Positions 1 through 6,402 are shown, counted from the first letter of the stretch. The stretch: DNA of 10,812 nucleotides from Pyrodictium delaneyi (GCA_015661645.1 DQVR01000016.1:1-10812), one strand, 5' to 3'. The notes: generated by a model not told the origin, from the sequence alone. Numbers and translations are program-made.

Positions 1-58
1 TAAACTTGATAAAACCTCGGGCACGCTTCCCTTGACACACACGGCCGCTGGGGCCGGG

Positions 59-135
<77 letters not shown>

Positions 136-295
136 CACTCTCTTTCCTCGGTTATCAAATGTGTGTTAACGTGTAGGCAGCATATCCCGTAGTCATGCTG
201 GTCATGCTAGCGTTTCCCGCCTGTATCTCCCCTATTCCTACTATCCGCGCTGCCGATTCACTAGTATTCATCACTATCCTATATACACAAGTAAA

Positions 296-308
296 CATTA
301 TAATTTTA
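296..308 (+). promoter_or_regulatory. Candidate TATA box for the hydroxyacid dehydrogenase operon
   Basis: The 136-393 gap (258 nt) holds no convincing gene. Its most AT-rich part is 275-312. Here a purine/A-rich run at 290-295 (BRE-like) precedes attataatttt. Transcription starting about 25 nt downstream (near 325-330) would give a ~65 nt leader before ATG 394. A second TATA-like string, ctatatac, lies at about 279-286. This is inferred from archaeal promoter layout only. Confidence 0.3.
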
Positions 309-316
309 GCTAATGT

Positions 317-334
317 GCCACCAGTACCACTGGC
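317..334. promoter_or_regulatory. Short dyad, possible operator near the predicted transcription start
   Basis: GCCA at 317-320 and TGGC at 331-334 are inverted. An alternative pairing of CCAGT (321-325) with ACTGG (329-333) leaves a three-base loop. The half-repeat ACCAGT/ACCACT is also present. The position, just downstream of the candidate TATA box, suits a repressor site or a small leader hairpin. The dyad is short enough to arise by chance. Confidence 0.2.
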
Positions 335-393
335 TCCTACGCTGCTCTGAAACTCTCATAGTTTCGCTACATGTACGCGGGGCTGGCAGAGCA

Positions 394-1810
394 ATGAATG
401 CTGTTAACGAGAAACTGCAAAAGCTGCTTGGAAAGGATAGAGTTGTAACTGATCCTAACTATAATAAGGCTGTATTCTCGTGAGGCCACAGGATTAGAGT
501 CTGACAGCCTTCCCACAGCCGTGGTTCTGGCAGAGAACGCATCCGATGTGTCTAGGCTTCTTGCCTTTGCACATAAGCATAACATCAAGGTCTACCCGCA
601 GGGGTCTACCACAAGTCTCTCCGGCTCTGCCCTGCCATCAGATGGCATTGTACTCAGCCTTGAGAGAATGGATAGAGTGAAACACGTGAGTGTAGTTGAT
701 GGTATTGCTGTTACTGAGCCCGGTGTAAGGATCGACGATCTGAACATAGAGCTTGCCAGGTATGGATATATGTTTCCTGTAGACCCCGCTAGTTCGCCCG
801 TCGCTACCGTGGGCGGCGCTATAAACAGTGGAGCTGGTGGGATGCGGGGAGCTAAGTACGGTACTATGAGGGACTGGGTGCTAGGCCTAGAGATAGTCCT
901 GCCGGACGAAGAGGGCACAGTAATGCGAATTGGCTGCAAGACGGTCAAATGCAGACAGGGTTACGACCTTGTAAGACTCATTGTAGGTAGTGAGGGAACA
1001 CTCGCTGTTGTAACCGAGGCAACACTACGCATAATGCCGTTACCCGAAGCCGTTGTCACAGTATTAGCCTTTTTCGAAGAACTAGCTGACCTCGTGAATA
1101 CAGTTGTAGAGATTAAGGAGGAGAGACTTCAACCACTAATAATGGAGTTTATGGATAGCCGTACTGTTGAGAGAGCTGTGAAGTTTCTCGAATGGCCCGG
1201 AAAGATTAGAGGCCACATGCTCCTCGTGAGTATAGACATTAACTACGAGGCTGCTAATAGAATACTTGATCGGCTGGAAAGGATTGTAGAGAGAAACGGA
1301 GCTAGCCTTGTCTACACGGCTAGCAACCTTGAGGAGGCCAACCGCAAAGGTCTATTTGATCTCCGTAGAAGTCTTTTCCCCGCACAAGTTGCCCTCGCAC
1401 GGAGCACTACAAGAAGTGGGAAAGTACTCGTCTATGTAGAGGACATTGCAGTCCCTCCTTCCCGCCTTGCTGAAGCTGTTGAAAGGCTACGCGCCCTCGA
1501 GGAGAAGTACGGCTTGCCAATGATGCTCGGAGGGCACATAGGTGACGGCAATCTACACCCCGCTGTAGGCTTTGACCCGGAAGACGCAGATGCCAGAAAG
1601 AGTGTTGAAGCGTGGTTCTTCAACGTTATGAGGCTCGCAGTAGAGTTTGGCGGGACCATTAGCGCTGAGCACGGCATTGGCGTCATGAAGAAGGAGGGGT
1701 TGAAGATGGAGCTAGAATCTCTCGGCTCTCTTAAGGCTCTAGAATTGATGAGGGCGATCAAACAAGTGTTTGACCCAAAGGGGATATTGAACCCAGGGAA
1801 GGTGGTGTAG
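394..1810 (+). CDS. glcD: FAD-linked 2-hydroxyacid dehydrogenase (GlcD/D-lactate dehydrogenase family), frameshifted near 472
   Basis: Flavoprotein that would oxidise a D-2-hydroxyacid (glycolate, D-lactate or similar) and pass electrons to the Fe-S subunits encoded next. Two frames are needed. ATG 394 opens 26 codons ending NYNKA (469-471). The family motif YSREAT then continues in the +1 frame from 473, so one base around 470-473 is surplus. The first frame stops at TGA 481. The second frame has a stop at 446-448 and no upstream start, and the first usable one is GTG 521. The composite is ~471 aa, a normal family length. Composite landmarks are the FAD-binding loop PQGSTTSLSG (68-77), GGAINSGAGGMRGAKYGTMRDW (about 141-161), GSEGTL, the metal/active-site motif HIGDGNLHP (381-389), SAEHGIG (423-429) and terminal ILNPGKVV. 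Substrate cannot be read from sequence. Starting at GTG 521 would lose 42 residues of the FAD domain. The shift may be a sequencing error, a recent mutation or, less likely, recoding. Confidence 0.9.
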
Positions 1811-1817
1811 CCGCGCC

Positions 1818-2150
1818 TTGGCTAGCCTTAGGGAGGCTGCTCTTCTGGAGGCCCAGCGTTGCCTCTACTGTGGTTTCTGCGAGGCCGTATGCCCTACGCT
1901 TCTCTACGGTGCCCACCGCGGCTATGGGCCACGGGGCCGTGTTTCTATAGCACTCCAGCTGCTTGCCGGCAAGGCTCCTGTCTCCGAGGAGGCTCTCGCG
2001 TCTATCTACTCATGCCTCATGTGCAGAGCGTGTACAACCAAATGTCCCGTATCCGTTAACGTAGCTGAGATAGTAAGGATTATCCGTATCCTCCATAATC
2101 GTGGCGAACTACTGGCAAAGTCTCCTGTAAGGATAGCTGTTAGAGGGTGA
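1818..2150 (+). CDS. 2x[4Fe-4S] ferredoxin-type subunit (N-terminal half of a split GlcF, HdrC-like)
   Basis: A 110-aa soluble protein with two classical cluster motifs, CLYCGFCEAVCP (C15, C18, C21, C25) and CLMCRACTTKCP (C66, C69, C72, C76). The ~40-residue spacing is that of the N-terminal ferredoxin domain of glycolate oxidase GlcF and of heterodisulfide reductase HdrC. It should carry electrons from the FAD subunit to the CCG protein encoded next. The TTG start lies 7 nt after the glcD-like stop, and its stop codon overlaps the next GTG start (GTGA at 2147-2150), so translation is probably coupled. In many organisms this domain and the CCG domain are one GlcF polypeptide of about 400 residues. 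Here they are separate genes, and the stop is clean with no sign of a broken fusion. Confidence 0.9.
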   Translation: MASLREAALLEAQRCLYCGFCEAVCPTLLYGAHRGYGPRGRVSIALQLLAGKAPVSEEALASIYSCLMCRACTTKCPVSVNVAEIVRIIRILHNRGELLAKSPVRIAVRG

Positions 2151-3130
2151 GAGCCGTGGATATAAATTCAATCCTTCATATTATAGCTGAGAATACTTTG
2201 CGTACCGGGCTTCCTCTGCCAGCGCCACGTGACATTGCTTATCATTGGGCTAAGCCGCTAAACCTGCCTCGTAGTGGCAGCATGTTCCTCTACACCGGCG
2301 TCATGTACCAGCTTATGCCATATATAAAGAGCTTCGTGGCTATTTTAGAGCGGTTTGAGGACAGCCGGCTAGCTAAGGCTCTTAGACTGGCAGCGTCTCC
2401 GAAGCTAACGGGCCTGGCGAGGGCAGCCATTAAGCCGGAGAGAGATGAGATAGAGCTTGCAGAGAGCATTCTCACGTCTATAGCTAGGCTGCTGGCTAGA
2501 GCTGGGATAAACTACGCATACCTCTACGAGGACGACATGTATACCGGTGTCATCCTCTACGATATGGGGCTGGAGGAGGCTTTTCAAGAGCATGCTGCGA
2601 GAGTGTACGAGAGACTACGGAGGCGCGGTGCCAAGAAGCTTATAACAGTGGACCCACACACCACTTATATGCTACGACACGTCTACCCAAAGTACGTTGA
2701 TGGATTTGATATAGAGGTCGTAAACTACCTAGAGCTCCTAGACGAGGCGCTCGCTGGTAGAGCGCAGCCCGCGCCGAGGCTGTGGAGCGGGGAAAGAGTA
2801 GTAGTGCATGACCCGTGCCTCTACGCTAGAGCCCTGAAACTTGTAAAGCAGCCACGACGCCTCCTAGAGCATGCGGGCCTCACCGTGCTAGAGCCGAGGC
2901 GTAGCGGTAGAATGACCTACTGCTGCGGCGGCCCCATAGAAGCCCTCTCGCCTAGACTGGCTGGGAGAATAGCGTCCACGAGGCTGAGGGAACTGCGCGA
3001 GAAGGCGCCCGTAATCGTGACCATGTGTCCTATATGTTTTGTCAGCTTCTCGAGAGTTGCGAAAAACGAGACCATAGTAGACATATCCATTATCCTATCG
3101 AAGACGCTGCGTCAGGACGAGGAGGCATAA
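2147..3130 (+). CDS. CCG-domain protein (C-terminal half of a split GlcF, HdrB/HdrD-like)
   Basis: A 327-aa soluble protein with one complete cysteine-rich CCG set: HDPC (C224), CCGGP (C259, C260) and CPIC (C294, C297). In the GlcF/HdrD/LutA superfamily this set binds an Fe-S cluster at the end of the electron chain. Most relatives have two CCG domains. Here the first repeat is recognisable by fold-like spacing (LYTGVMYQLMP at 48-58 and EDDMYTGVILYDMG at 128-141), but residues 1-223 contain no cysteine, so that site cannot hold a cluster. The GTG start overlaps the preceding stop; a second in-frame GTG (2156) is possible. No membrane segment is seen. With the 110-aa protein upstream it reconstitutes a GlcF. 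An HdrB-type or LutA-type role is the alternative reading. Confidence 0.85.
   Translation: MRAVDINSILHIIAENTLRTGLPLPAPRDIAYHWAKPLNLPRSGSMFLYTGVMYQLMPYIKSFVAILERFEDSRLAKALRLAASPKLTGLARAAIKPERDEIELAESILTSIARLLARAGINYAYLYEDDMYTGVILYDMGLEEAFQEHAARVYERLRRRGAKKLITVDPHTTYMLRHVYPKYVDGFDIEVVNYLELLDEALAGRAQPAPRLWSGERVVVHDPCLYARALKLVKQPRRLLEHAGLTVLEPRRSGRMTYCCGGPIEALSPRLAGRIASTRLRELREKAPVIVTMCPICFVSFSRVAKNETIVDISIILSKTLRQDEEA
3119..3125 (+). promoter_or_regulatory. Ribosome binding site for the TTG-started lutB-like gene
   Basis: GAGGAGG lies inside the last codons of the CCG gene, 9 nt before TTG 3135. It is a strong match to the anti-Shine-Dalgarno CCUCC. It supports this TTG over later ATG codons, which would cut into the N-terminal helix of the family. 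Confidence 0.55.
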
Positions 3131-3134
3131 AGCC

Positions 3135-4346
3135 TTGCTAACCGATATTCTACGAGATGTACGTAGAGCGCTAGAGGACCCTATCCTCCAGGAGAGTGTT
3201 TCGCGAGCAGCTGCCAGTAATGAGGAGAACGTGGCTAGAGTGCTTAGCCACTACCCGGAGCTTGCAAAGCTTGCAAGAGAGGTTGAGGAAGCGAAGAAAA
3301 GAGTTCTGAGCAGGCTTGACGAGTATATAGAGGCCACTATGGAGAGTCTACGGAGGGTCAAGGCACGTCCATACTTCGCAGAAAACGGTGAAGAGGCAAG
3401 AGAACTCATAGCACGCGTAGTGGGCAGCAATAAGCTAGTAGTCATGTCCAAGAGCATGGTTGCCGAGGAGATAGGCCTGCGTGAATACCTAGAGATGAAC
3501 GGCAACGAGGTCTGGGAGACGGATCTAGGGCAACTCCTAGTCCAGCTGGAGGGCGGTAAGCCCATGCATACACTTGCACCAGCAATCCATATGAGCAAAG
3601 ACGCTGCCGCCAAGTTGCTCTCTGAGAAGCTTGGATTAGCCGTGTCCTCCTCTAGCCCAGATGAGCTAGTAGCATCTATACGCGAGTTCCTGAGAGCAAA
3701 GCTTACTAGGGCAGACGTTGGGATTACAGGCGCTAACGCTATCGCAGCGGACACCGGTGCAGTTCTCCTCGTGGAGAACGAGGGCAACATAAGACTCGTG
3801 GCCGGCATGCCTAGGAAACATATAGTTGTGGCCGGCGTTGACAAGATATTACCGTCCCTCGTAGATGCGTTCAAAGCCGTGATAGTACAGTCTGCCTATG
3901 CCGGGCTCTACCCGCCTACGTACGTGAATATCACTGCTGGACCCAGCAGTACAGCTGATATAGAACTCCAGCGCGTTTATGGCGTCCACGGTCCTCCAGA
4001 GGTACATGTAGTTCTCGTTGATAACGGCCGCAGAGAAGCTGCTAGGCACTCCGTGCTGTCCGAGCAGCTACGCTGTATACGCTGTGGACGCTGCCAGCTA
4101 GAGTGCCCCGTATGGCAGCACACTGCCAACAACTGGGGAGGGCGGGTCTACGGGGGCCCCATGGGGCTGGGCTGGACGGCGATAACCGAGGACATGTCGC
4201 GGGCCGCAGCAGCTGCTATGCTCTGTCTACTGTGCAAGCGCTGCGACAGCGTATGTCCCATGAGGATACCCTTATCCAGGATAGCACGGTGGCTCAAGAG
4301 GTACTACGTATGCGCATTCACAGCCACGGAGAAGCGCCAGCCATAG
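3135..4346 (+). CDS. lutB: LutB/LldF-family iron-sulfur protein (LUD domain plus 2x[4Fe-4S])
   Basis: A 403-aa protein. The LUD domain spans roughly residues 60-300, with landmarks VVMSKSMVAEEIGLREYLE (102-120), ETDLGQLLVQL, GITGANAIAADTGAV (196-210), VENEGNIRLV and the TADIELQRVYGVHGP stretch (273-287). A ferredoxin-like domain follows with CIRCGRCQLECP (C314, C317, C320, C324) and CLLCKRCDSVCP (C364, C367, C370, C374), separated by the NNWGGRVYGGPMG loop typical of LutB. LutB belongs to the LutABC lactate oxidation system, where it probably transfers electrons. Here it sits 4 nt after the CCG gene in an operon with a GlcD-type flavoprotein. LutC does not occur in the window. The protein ends ~30 residues after the second cluster, shorter than bacterial LutB (~475 aa), and lacks their C-terminal tail. 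No frameshift explains this, so the short form is probably native. Confidence 0.9.
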   Translation: MLTDILRDVRRALEDPILQESVSRAAASNEENVARVLSHYPELAKLAREVEEAKKRVLSRLDEYIEATMESLRRVKARPYFAENGEEARELIARVVGSNKLVVMSKSMVAEEIGLREYLEMNGNEVWETDLGQLLVQLEGGKPMHTLAPAIHMSKDAAAKLLSEKLGLAVSSSSPDELVASIREFLRAKLTRADVGITGANAIAADTGAVLLVENEGNIRLVAGMPRKHIVVAGVDKILPSLVDAFKAVIVQSAYAGLYPPTYVNITAGPSSTADIELQRVYGVHGPPEVHVVLVDNGRREAARHSVLSEQLRCIRCGRCQLECPVWQHTANNWGGRVYGGPMGLGWTAITEDMSRAAAAAMLCLLCKRCDSVCPMRIPLSRIARWLKRYYVCAFTATEKRQP

Positions 4347-4410
4347 CACAAAAAGCCCATAGCAGCACCGGAGAGGACGGATAACCCATAGAGATTATGA
4401 GGGCTACGCT

Positions 4411-5244
4411 ATGTCTCTTCACAAAGTGTTTAACGTAGATGATAGCGTAGCATTCTCGCCCATGCCGAGCACGGATACACTAGCCTACATTATGAGGGAG
4501 TTTGACCTCGTTATGGCTGTAGTCGAAGCCCACGAACTGGAGTATGATCCCTCAGTGCTACAAGGCCGTGCCGAGTTTATCCACATCCCAGTGCCCGACT
4601 ATGCCTGGCCAAGCCTCTGGCAGCTTTACCGCGCTGCCAGGATAACTACGAGAGCTGCTAGAGAGGGCAAAAGGGTGCTGATTCACTGTATGGGCGGGAG
4701 AGGCCGGAGCGCAACGCTAACCGCAGGGTACCTCATCTACCGATACGGCTTCTCGGCCCGGCATGCCGTAGAAATACTCCGCTCTATTAGGCGGGGAGCC
4801 GTGGAGACAGCAGGACAACTAGGTGTACTCCGAGGCCTCGAAGCTACGCTTATGCTAGGCGACGAGAGGCTTCAGAGCTTGTACAGCGACAGAAGAGCCG
4901 GTGAAGCACTGAGGCTCGGGGGCCAGCTAGCCGAGGCGCTGAAAAACAGCGGTCTAGGATCCATGTGGCTGGCTTATAGCCTTGTCTCCGCGGTTGCAGA
5001 GACCCTTCAGGGCAGTGAAACCCACTCTAATAGAGTGGAGGTCATTGCCGAGAAAGTGCTCGGCGCACTTGACTCCTCAGAAAAAGTCGCCAGCGTGGAT
5101 CTAGAGTCCGACGATGGATCCTACCGGCTCATCGTCGTGTGTACAGGGAGCGCTGAGTACTGCGAGTCATTCGCAGAAGATATAGCCAGGGCTATCTCAG
5201 AAGCCCTCTACATCAATGTAGAGGCAAAAACCATGTACGAGTAG
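4411..5244 (+). CDS. Dual-specificity/tyrosine phosphatase with unknown C-terminal domain
   Basis: A 277-aa cytosolic protein. Residues 1-145 are a compact archaeal protein phosphatase: F7-NVDDSVAFSPMP start, DYAWPS loop with likely general acid D63, and the P-loop HCMGGRGRS (92-100) with nucleophile C93 and R99, matching HCx5RS. It should hydrolyse phosphotyrosine and perhaps phosphoserine/threonine on proteins. Small-molecule phosphates are possible. Residues ~150-277 are an extension without a family I recognise: a helical part (160-220) and an alpha/beta-like part with CTGSAEYC (C244, C251). Archaeal members are often only ~150-165 aa, so the extension is notable. ATG 4411 is preceded by GAGGG at 4399-4403. 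The 64 nt gap after lutB allows co-transcription or a separate promoter. No functional link to the operon is shown. Confidence 0.9.
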   Translation: MSLHKVFNVDDSVAFSPMPSTDTLAYIMREFDLVMAVVEAHELEYDPSVLQGRAEFIHIPVPDYAWPSLWQLYRAARITTRAAREGKRVLIHCMGGRGRSATLTAGYLIYRYGFSARHAVEILRSIRRGAVETAGQLGVLRGLEATLMLGDERLQSLYSDRRAGEALRLGGQLAEALKNSGLGSMWLAYSLVSAVAETLQGSETHSNRVEVIAEKVLGALDSSEKVASVDLESDDGSYRLIVVCTGSAEYCESFAEDIARAISEALYINVEAKTMYE

Positions 5245-5252
5245 AGCCTGCG

Positions 5253-5285
5253 TGACGTACATCTCTTTACTTCACATCTACGTCA
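5253..5285. terminator. Stem-loop just downstream of the phosphatase gene
   Basis: TGACGTA (5253-5259) and TACGTCA (5279-5285) form a perfect 7-bp inverted repeat around a 19-nt pyrimidine-rich loop, starting 9 nt after the phosphatase stop. The loop edges repeat ACATCT. Archaeal termination depends more on U-tracts than on hairpins and no long T run follows. A terminator or 3'-end processing signal is therefore only an inference from position. Confidence 0.3.
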
Positions 5286-5334
5286 TAGCCCATTGTCTCC
5301 CGTAGCCTTGTCTCGCCAGCTACACCCAGCCCTA

Positions 5335-5364
5335 CTCAGAGCTTATCCACGGAGGCTCGCTGAG
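5335..5364 (-). terminator. Imperfect stem-loop downstream of the 113-aa gene
   Basis: CTCAG plus AGC (5335-5342) can pair with GCT and CTGAG (5355-5357, 5360-5364) across a two-base bulge. On the minus strand it begins 13 nt after the stop of the 5378-5719 gene, mirroring the hairpin beyond the convergent phosphatase gene. It lacks a T tract, so its role is uncertain. Confidence 0.22.
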
Positions 5365-5377
5365 CCCCTAGGACCTC

Positions 5378-5719
5378 TCACGACAGCTCATCAATCCAGC
5401 GTATATCCTTAACACGGAACGCGTACACCACAAGCAGAAGCCCGTCCGGGGTAACACCCACACGGCTATGAGAAAGGTCAGGCTCGAGACCCAGCAGCGA
5501 TGCTATACGCTCCTCCATTTCTATTATACGCCAAGTGGATATAGTTGCATCGTCACGCCGCGGTTTCATAACAACAGATACTCTCAGCTCGTTCTCTCCT
5601 CGCTCTACATCTATCTCCTTGACTACGTAGTTATAGTCGAGAGTTGACAATACCTCAAACAGTAATCCTTTAACCGGATCGTCCATTACCCCGAGCGGGT
5701 TCTTCCGGCTAATTAACAT
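5378..5719 (-). CDS. Hypothetical soluble protein, 113 aa
   Basis: I do not recognise this family. The protein has no signal peptide, membrane helix or cysteine. The composition is charged and looks alpha/beta: a helix near 15-27 (DPVKGLLFEVLSTL), a strand pair (YVVKEIDVERGENELRVSVVMKP, 31-53), a helix at 64-77 (RIIEMEERIASLLG) and a final strand pair around VGVTPDGLLLVVYAFRV (87-103). It could be a small dimeric or adaptor protein. It is the last gene of the minus-strand group, 150 nt after the winged-helix gene, so it may share the pilus-type transcript or have its own promoter. ATG 5719 has a strong ribosome binding site, and codon use resembles its neighbours, so I consider it a real gene. 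Confidence 0.75.
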   Translation of the reverse strand: MLISRKNPLGVMDDPVKGLLFEVLSTLDYNYVVKEIDVERGENELRVSVVMKPRRDDATISTWRIIEMEERIASLLGLEPDLSHSRVGVTPDGLLLVVYAFRVKDIRWIDELS

Positions 5720-5728
5720 TGTCTAAAA

Positions 5729-5737
5729 CCCTCCCTC
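5729..5737 (-). promoter_or_regulatory. Ribosome binding site for the 113-aa gene
   Basis: On the minus strand GAGGGAGGG lies 9 nt upstream of ATG 5719. It is the strongest Shine-Dalgarno match in the window and fixes the start. The other minus-strand genes here carry related GAGGG motifs: before 6364, 8781 and 10500. Confidence 0.55.
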
Positions 5738-5869
5738 TACAAGCTTACTTAACTTAACAAAGTAAGGCTCCGACATCTCCAAGGCTCTATAGGGAGGCTC
5801 AAATGTAGAAGATCAAAAGTATAGCTCACCTACAGTATAACGAGCTGTATTCATATACGCCGTTAATGT
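5738..5869. other. Intergenic region between the winged-helix and 113-aa genes
   Basis: About 130 nt with no open frame I can support. On the minus strand there are TATA-like strings around 5815-5830 (tatactttt) and 5790-5797 (ctatag), either of which could start a separate transcript for the 113-aa gene. An AT-rich stretch at 5741-5762 has the short tandem ttaag/ttaag on the minus strand. I cannot choose between them. Confidence 0.3.
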
Positions 5870-6364
5870 CTAGATGCTCTCCAGCCAACGACGTTTATCA
5901 AAATACTTCTCACGGAGCTTAGTGATTAACTTTTCGCCACGTTCACTGAATATAAGCATTCCGCCCTCTACGCGGACAAGTCCTCTCTCCTCTAACTTAT
6001 GTAATGCTCTCATAATCTCTTCTCGGCTAGCACCTATGCGTAATTCTAGCTCCTCTATGGGTACTGCACGATATTTGTCGAGAACTAGTAGAAGCCTTGA
6101 CTCTACCGCTTCATCTACGCGTCTTCCTGTCCCACTAGATGCTGCTGCCTCAGATAGCCAGCCGCCCGTTTCTCCTACATTGGCTACTGTACCACCGGAT
6201 CCAAAAGGTAGGATCTCCGTCTCCTCCTCGCTTCCATAGGCTAGGTCTTCATTTTCACTCTCTTTGGCTTGCTTGCTACGACTTACAGCAATTATAATAA
6301 GAACCATTACTATTATAAAGAGTAAAATTACTGCTAGGATAAAGACGGTGGTGAGTATTTCCAT
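5870..6364 (-). CDS. Membrane-anchored winged-helix protein, putative transcriptional regulator
   Basis: A 164-aa protein in three parts. Residues ~4-27 are a very hydrophobic membrane helix followed by SRSKQAK, so the positive-inside rule puts the rest in the cytoplasm. Residues ~35-82 are an acidic, Gly/Ser-rich flexible linker. Residues ~84-158 form a winged helix: helix 1 (86-98), helix 2 (102-110), recognition helix REEIMRALHKLEERG (114-128) and wing LVRVEGGMLIFSERG (129-143). The arrangement recalls membrane-bound one-component regulators such as Sulfolobus ArnR, which activates the archaellum operon, although ArnR has C-terminal rather than N-terminal membrane helices. It lies 38 nt after the 792-aa surface protein gene, with GAGGGAGA just before its ATG, so it is probably part of the pilus-type operon. 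No ligand-sensing domain is visible. A non-DNA-binding scaffold role of the wHTH is the alternative. Confidence 0.8.
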   Translation of the reverse strand: MEILTTVFILAVILLFIIVMVLIIIAVSRSKQAKESENEDLAYGSEEETEILPFGSGGTVANVGETGGWLSEAAASSGTGRRVDEAVESRLLLVLDKYRAVPIEELELRIGASREEIMRALHKLEERGLVRVEGGMLIFSERGEKLITKLREKYFDKRRWLESI

Positions 6365-6402
6365 AATCTCCCTCTAATTGTTGCCTCAAAACAGTTGTAT
6401 TA

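Noticed and set aside
192..209. Tandem 9-base near-repeat GTCATGCTG/GTCATGCTA
   Set aside because: Only two short imperfect copies and no further units. It is likely chance, and there is no CRISPR-like or iteron-like array.
264..274. GTGATGA C-box-like string on the minus strand in the tRNA-glcD gap
   Set aside because: No CTGA D or D' box occurs at a suitable distance on that strand.
592..948. Minus-strand open frame opposite the GlcD-like gene
   Set aside because: The plus strand encodes conserved FAD-binding motifs. The minus translation is Pro/Ser/Thr-rich low-complexity shadow.
521..1810. GTG 521 as the true start of the flavoprotein
   Set aside because: The codons just upstream in the same frame (473-520) encode the conserved YSREATGLESDSLPTAV stretch, and a matching N-terminus exists one frame away from ATG 394. 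GTG 521 lies inside the conserved FAD domain.
3251..3874. Long minus-strand open frame (207 codons) opposite the lutB-like gene
   Set aside because: It is antisense to a protein with clear LUD motifs, its translation is Ser/Ala/Leu-rich with no domain, and it has no supported ribosome binding site. It is a shadow of codon bias.
4103..4384. Plus-strand open frame (93 codons) overlapping the end of the lutB-like gene
   Set aside because: It overlaps the second cluster motif of the real gene in another frame, and its translation resembles no protein. The remaining 38 nt beyond the lutB stop are not enough to support a gene.
5334..5397. Possible C/D box sRNA on the minus strand (TTGATGA near 5391-5397 and CTGA near 5335-5340)
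   Set aside because: The outer boxes are roughly at the right distance, but there is no convincing internal D'/C' pair and no terminal stem, and the C-box-like string lies in the end of a coding sequence.
5874..6239. Plus-strand open frame opposite the winged-helix gene
   Set aside because: Serine-rich antisense shadow. The minus-strand frame has a membrane helix, wHTH pattern and ribosome binding site.
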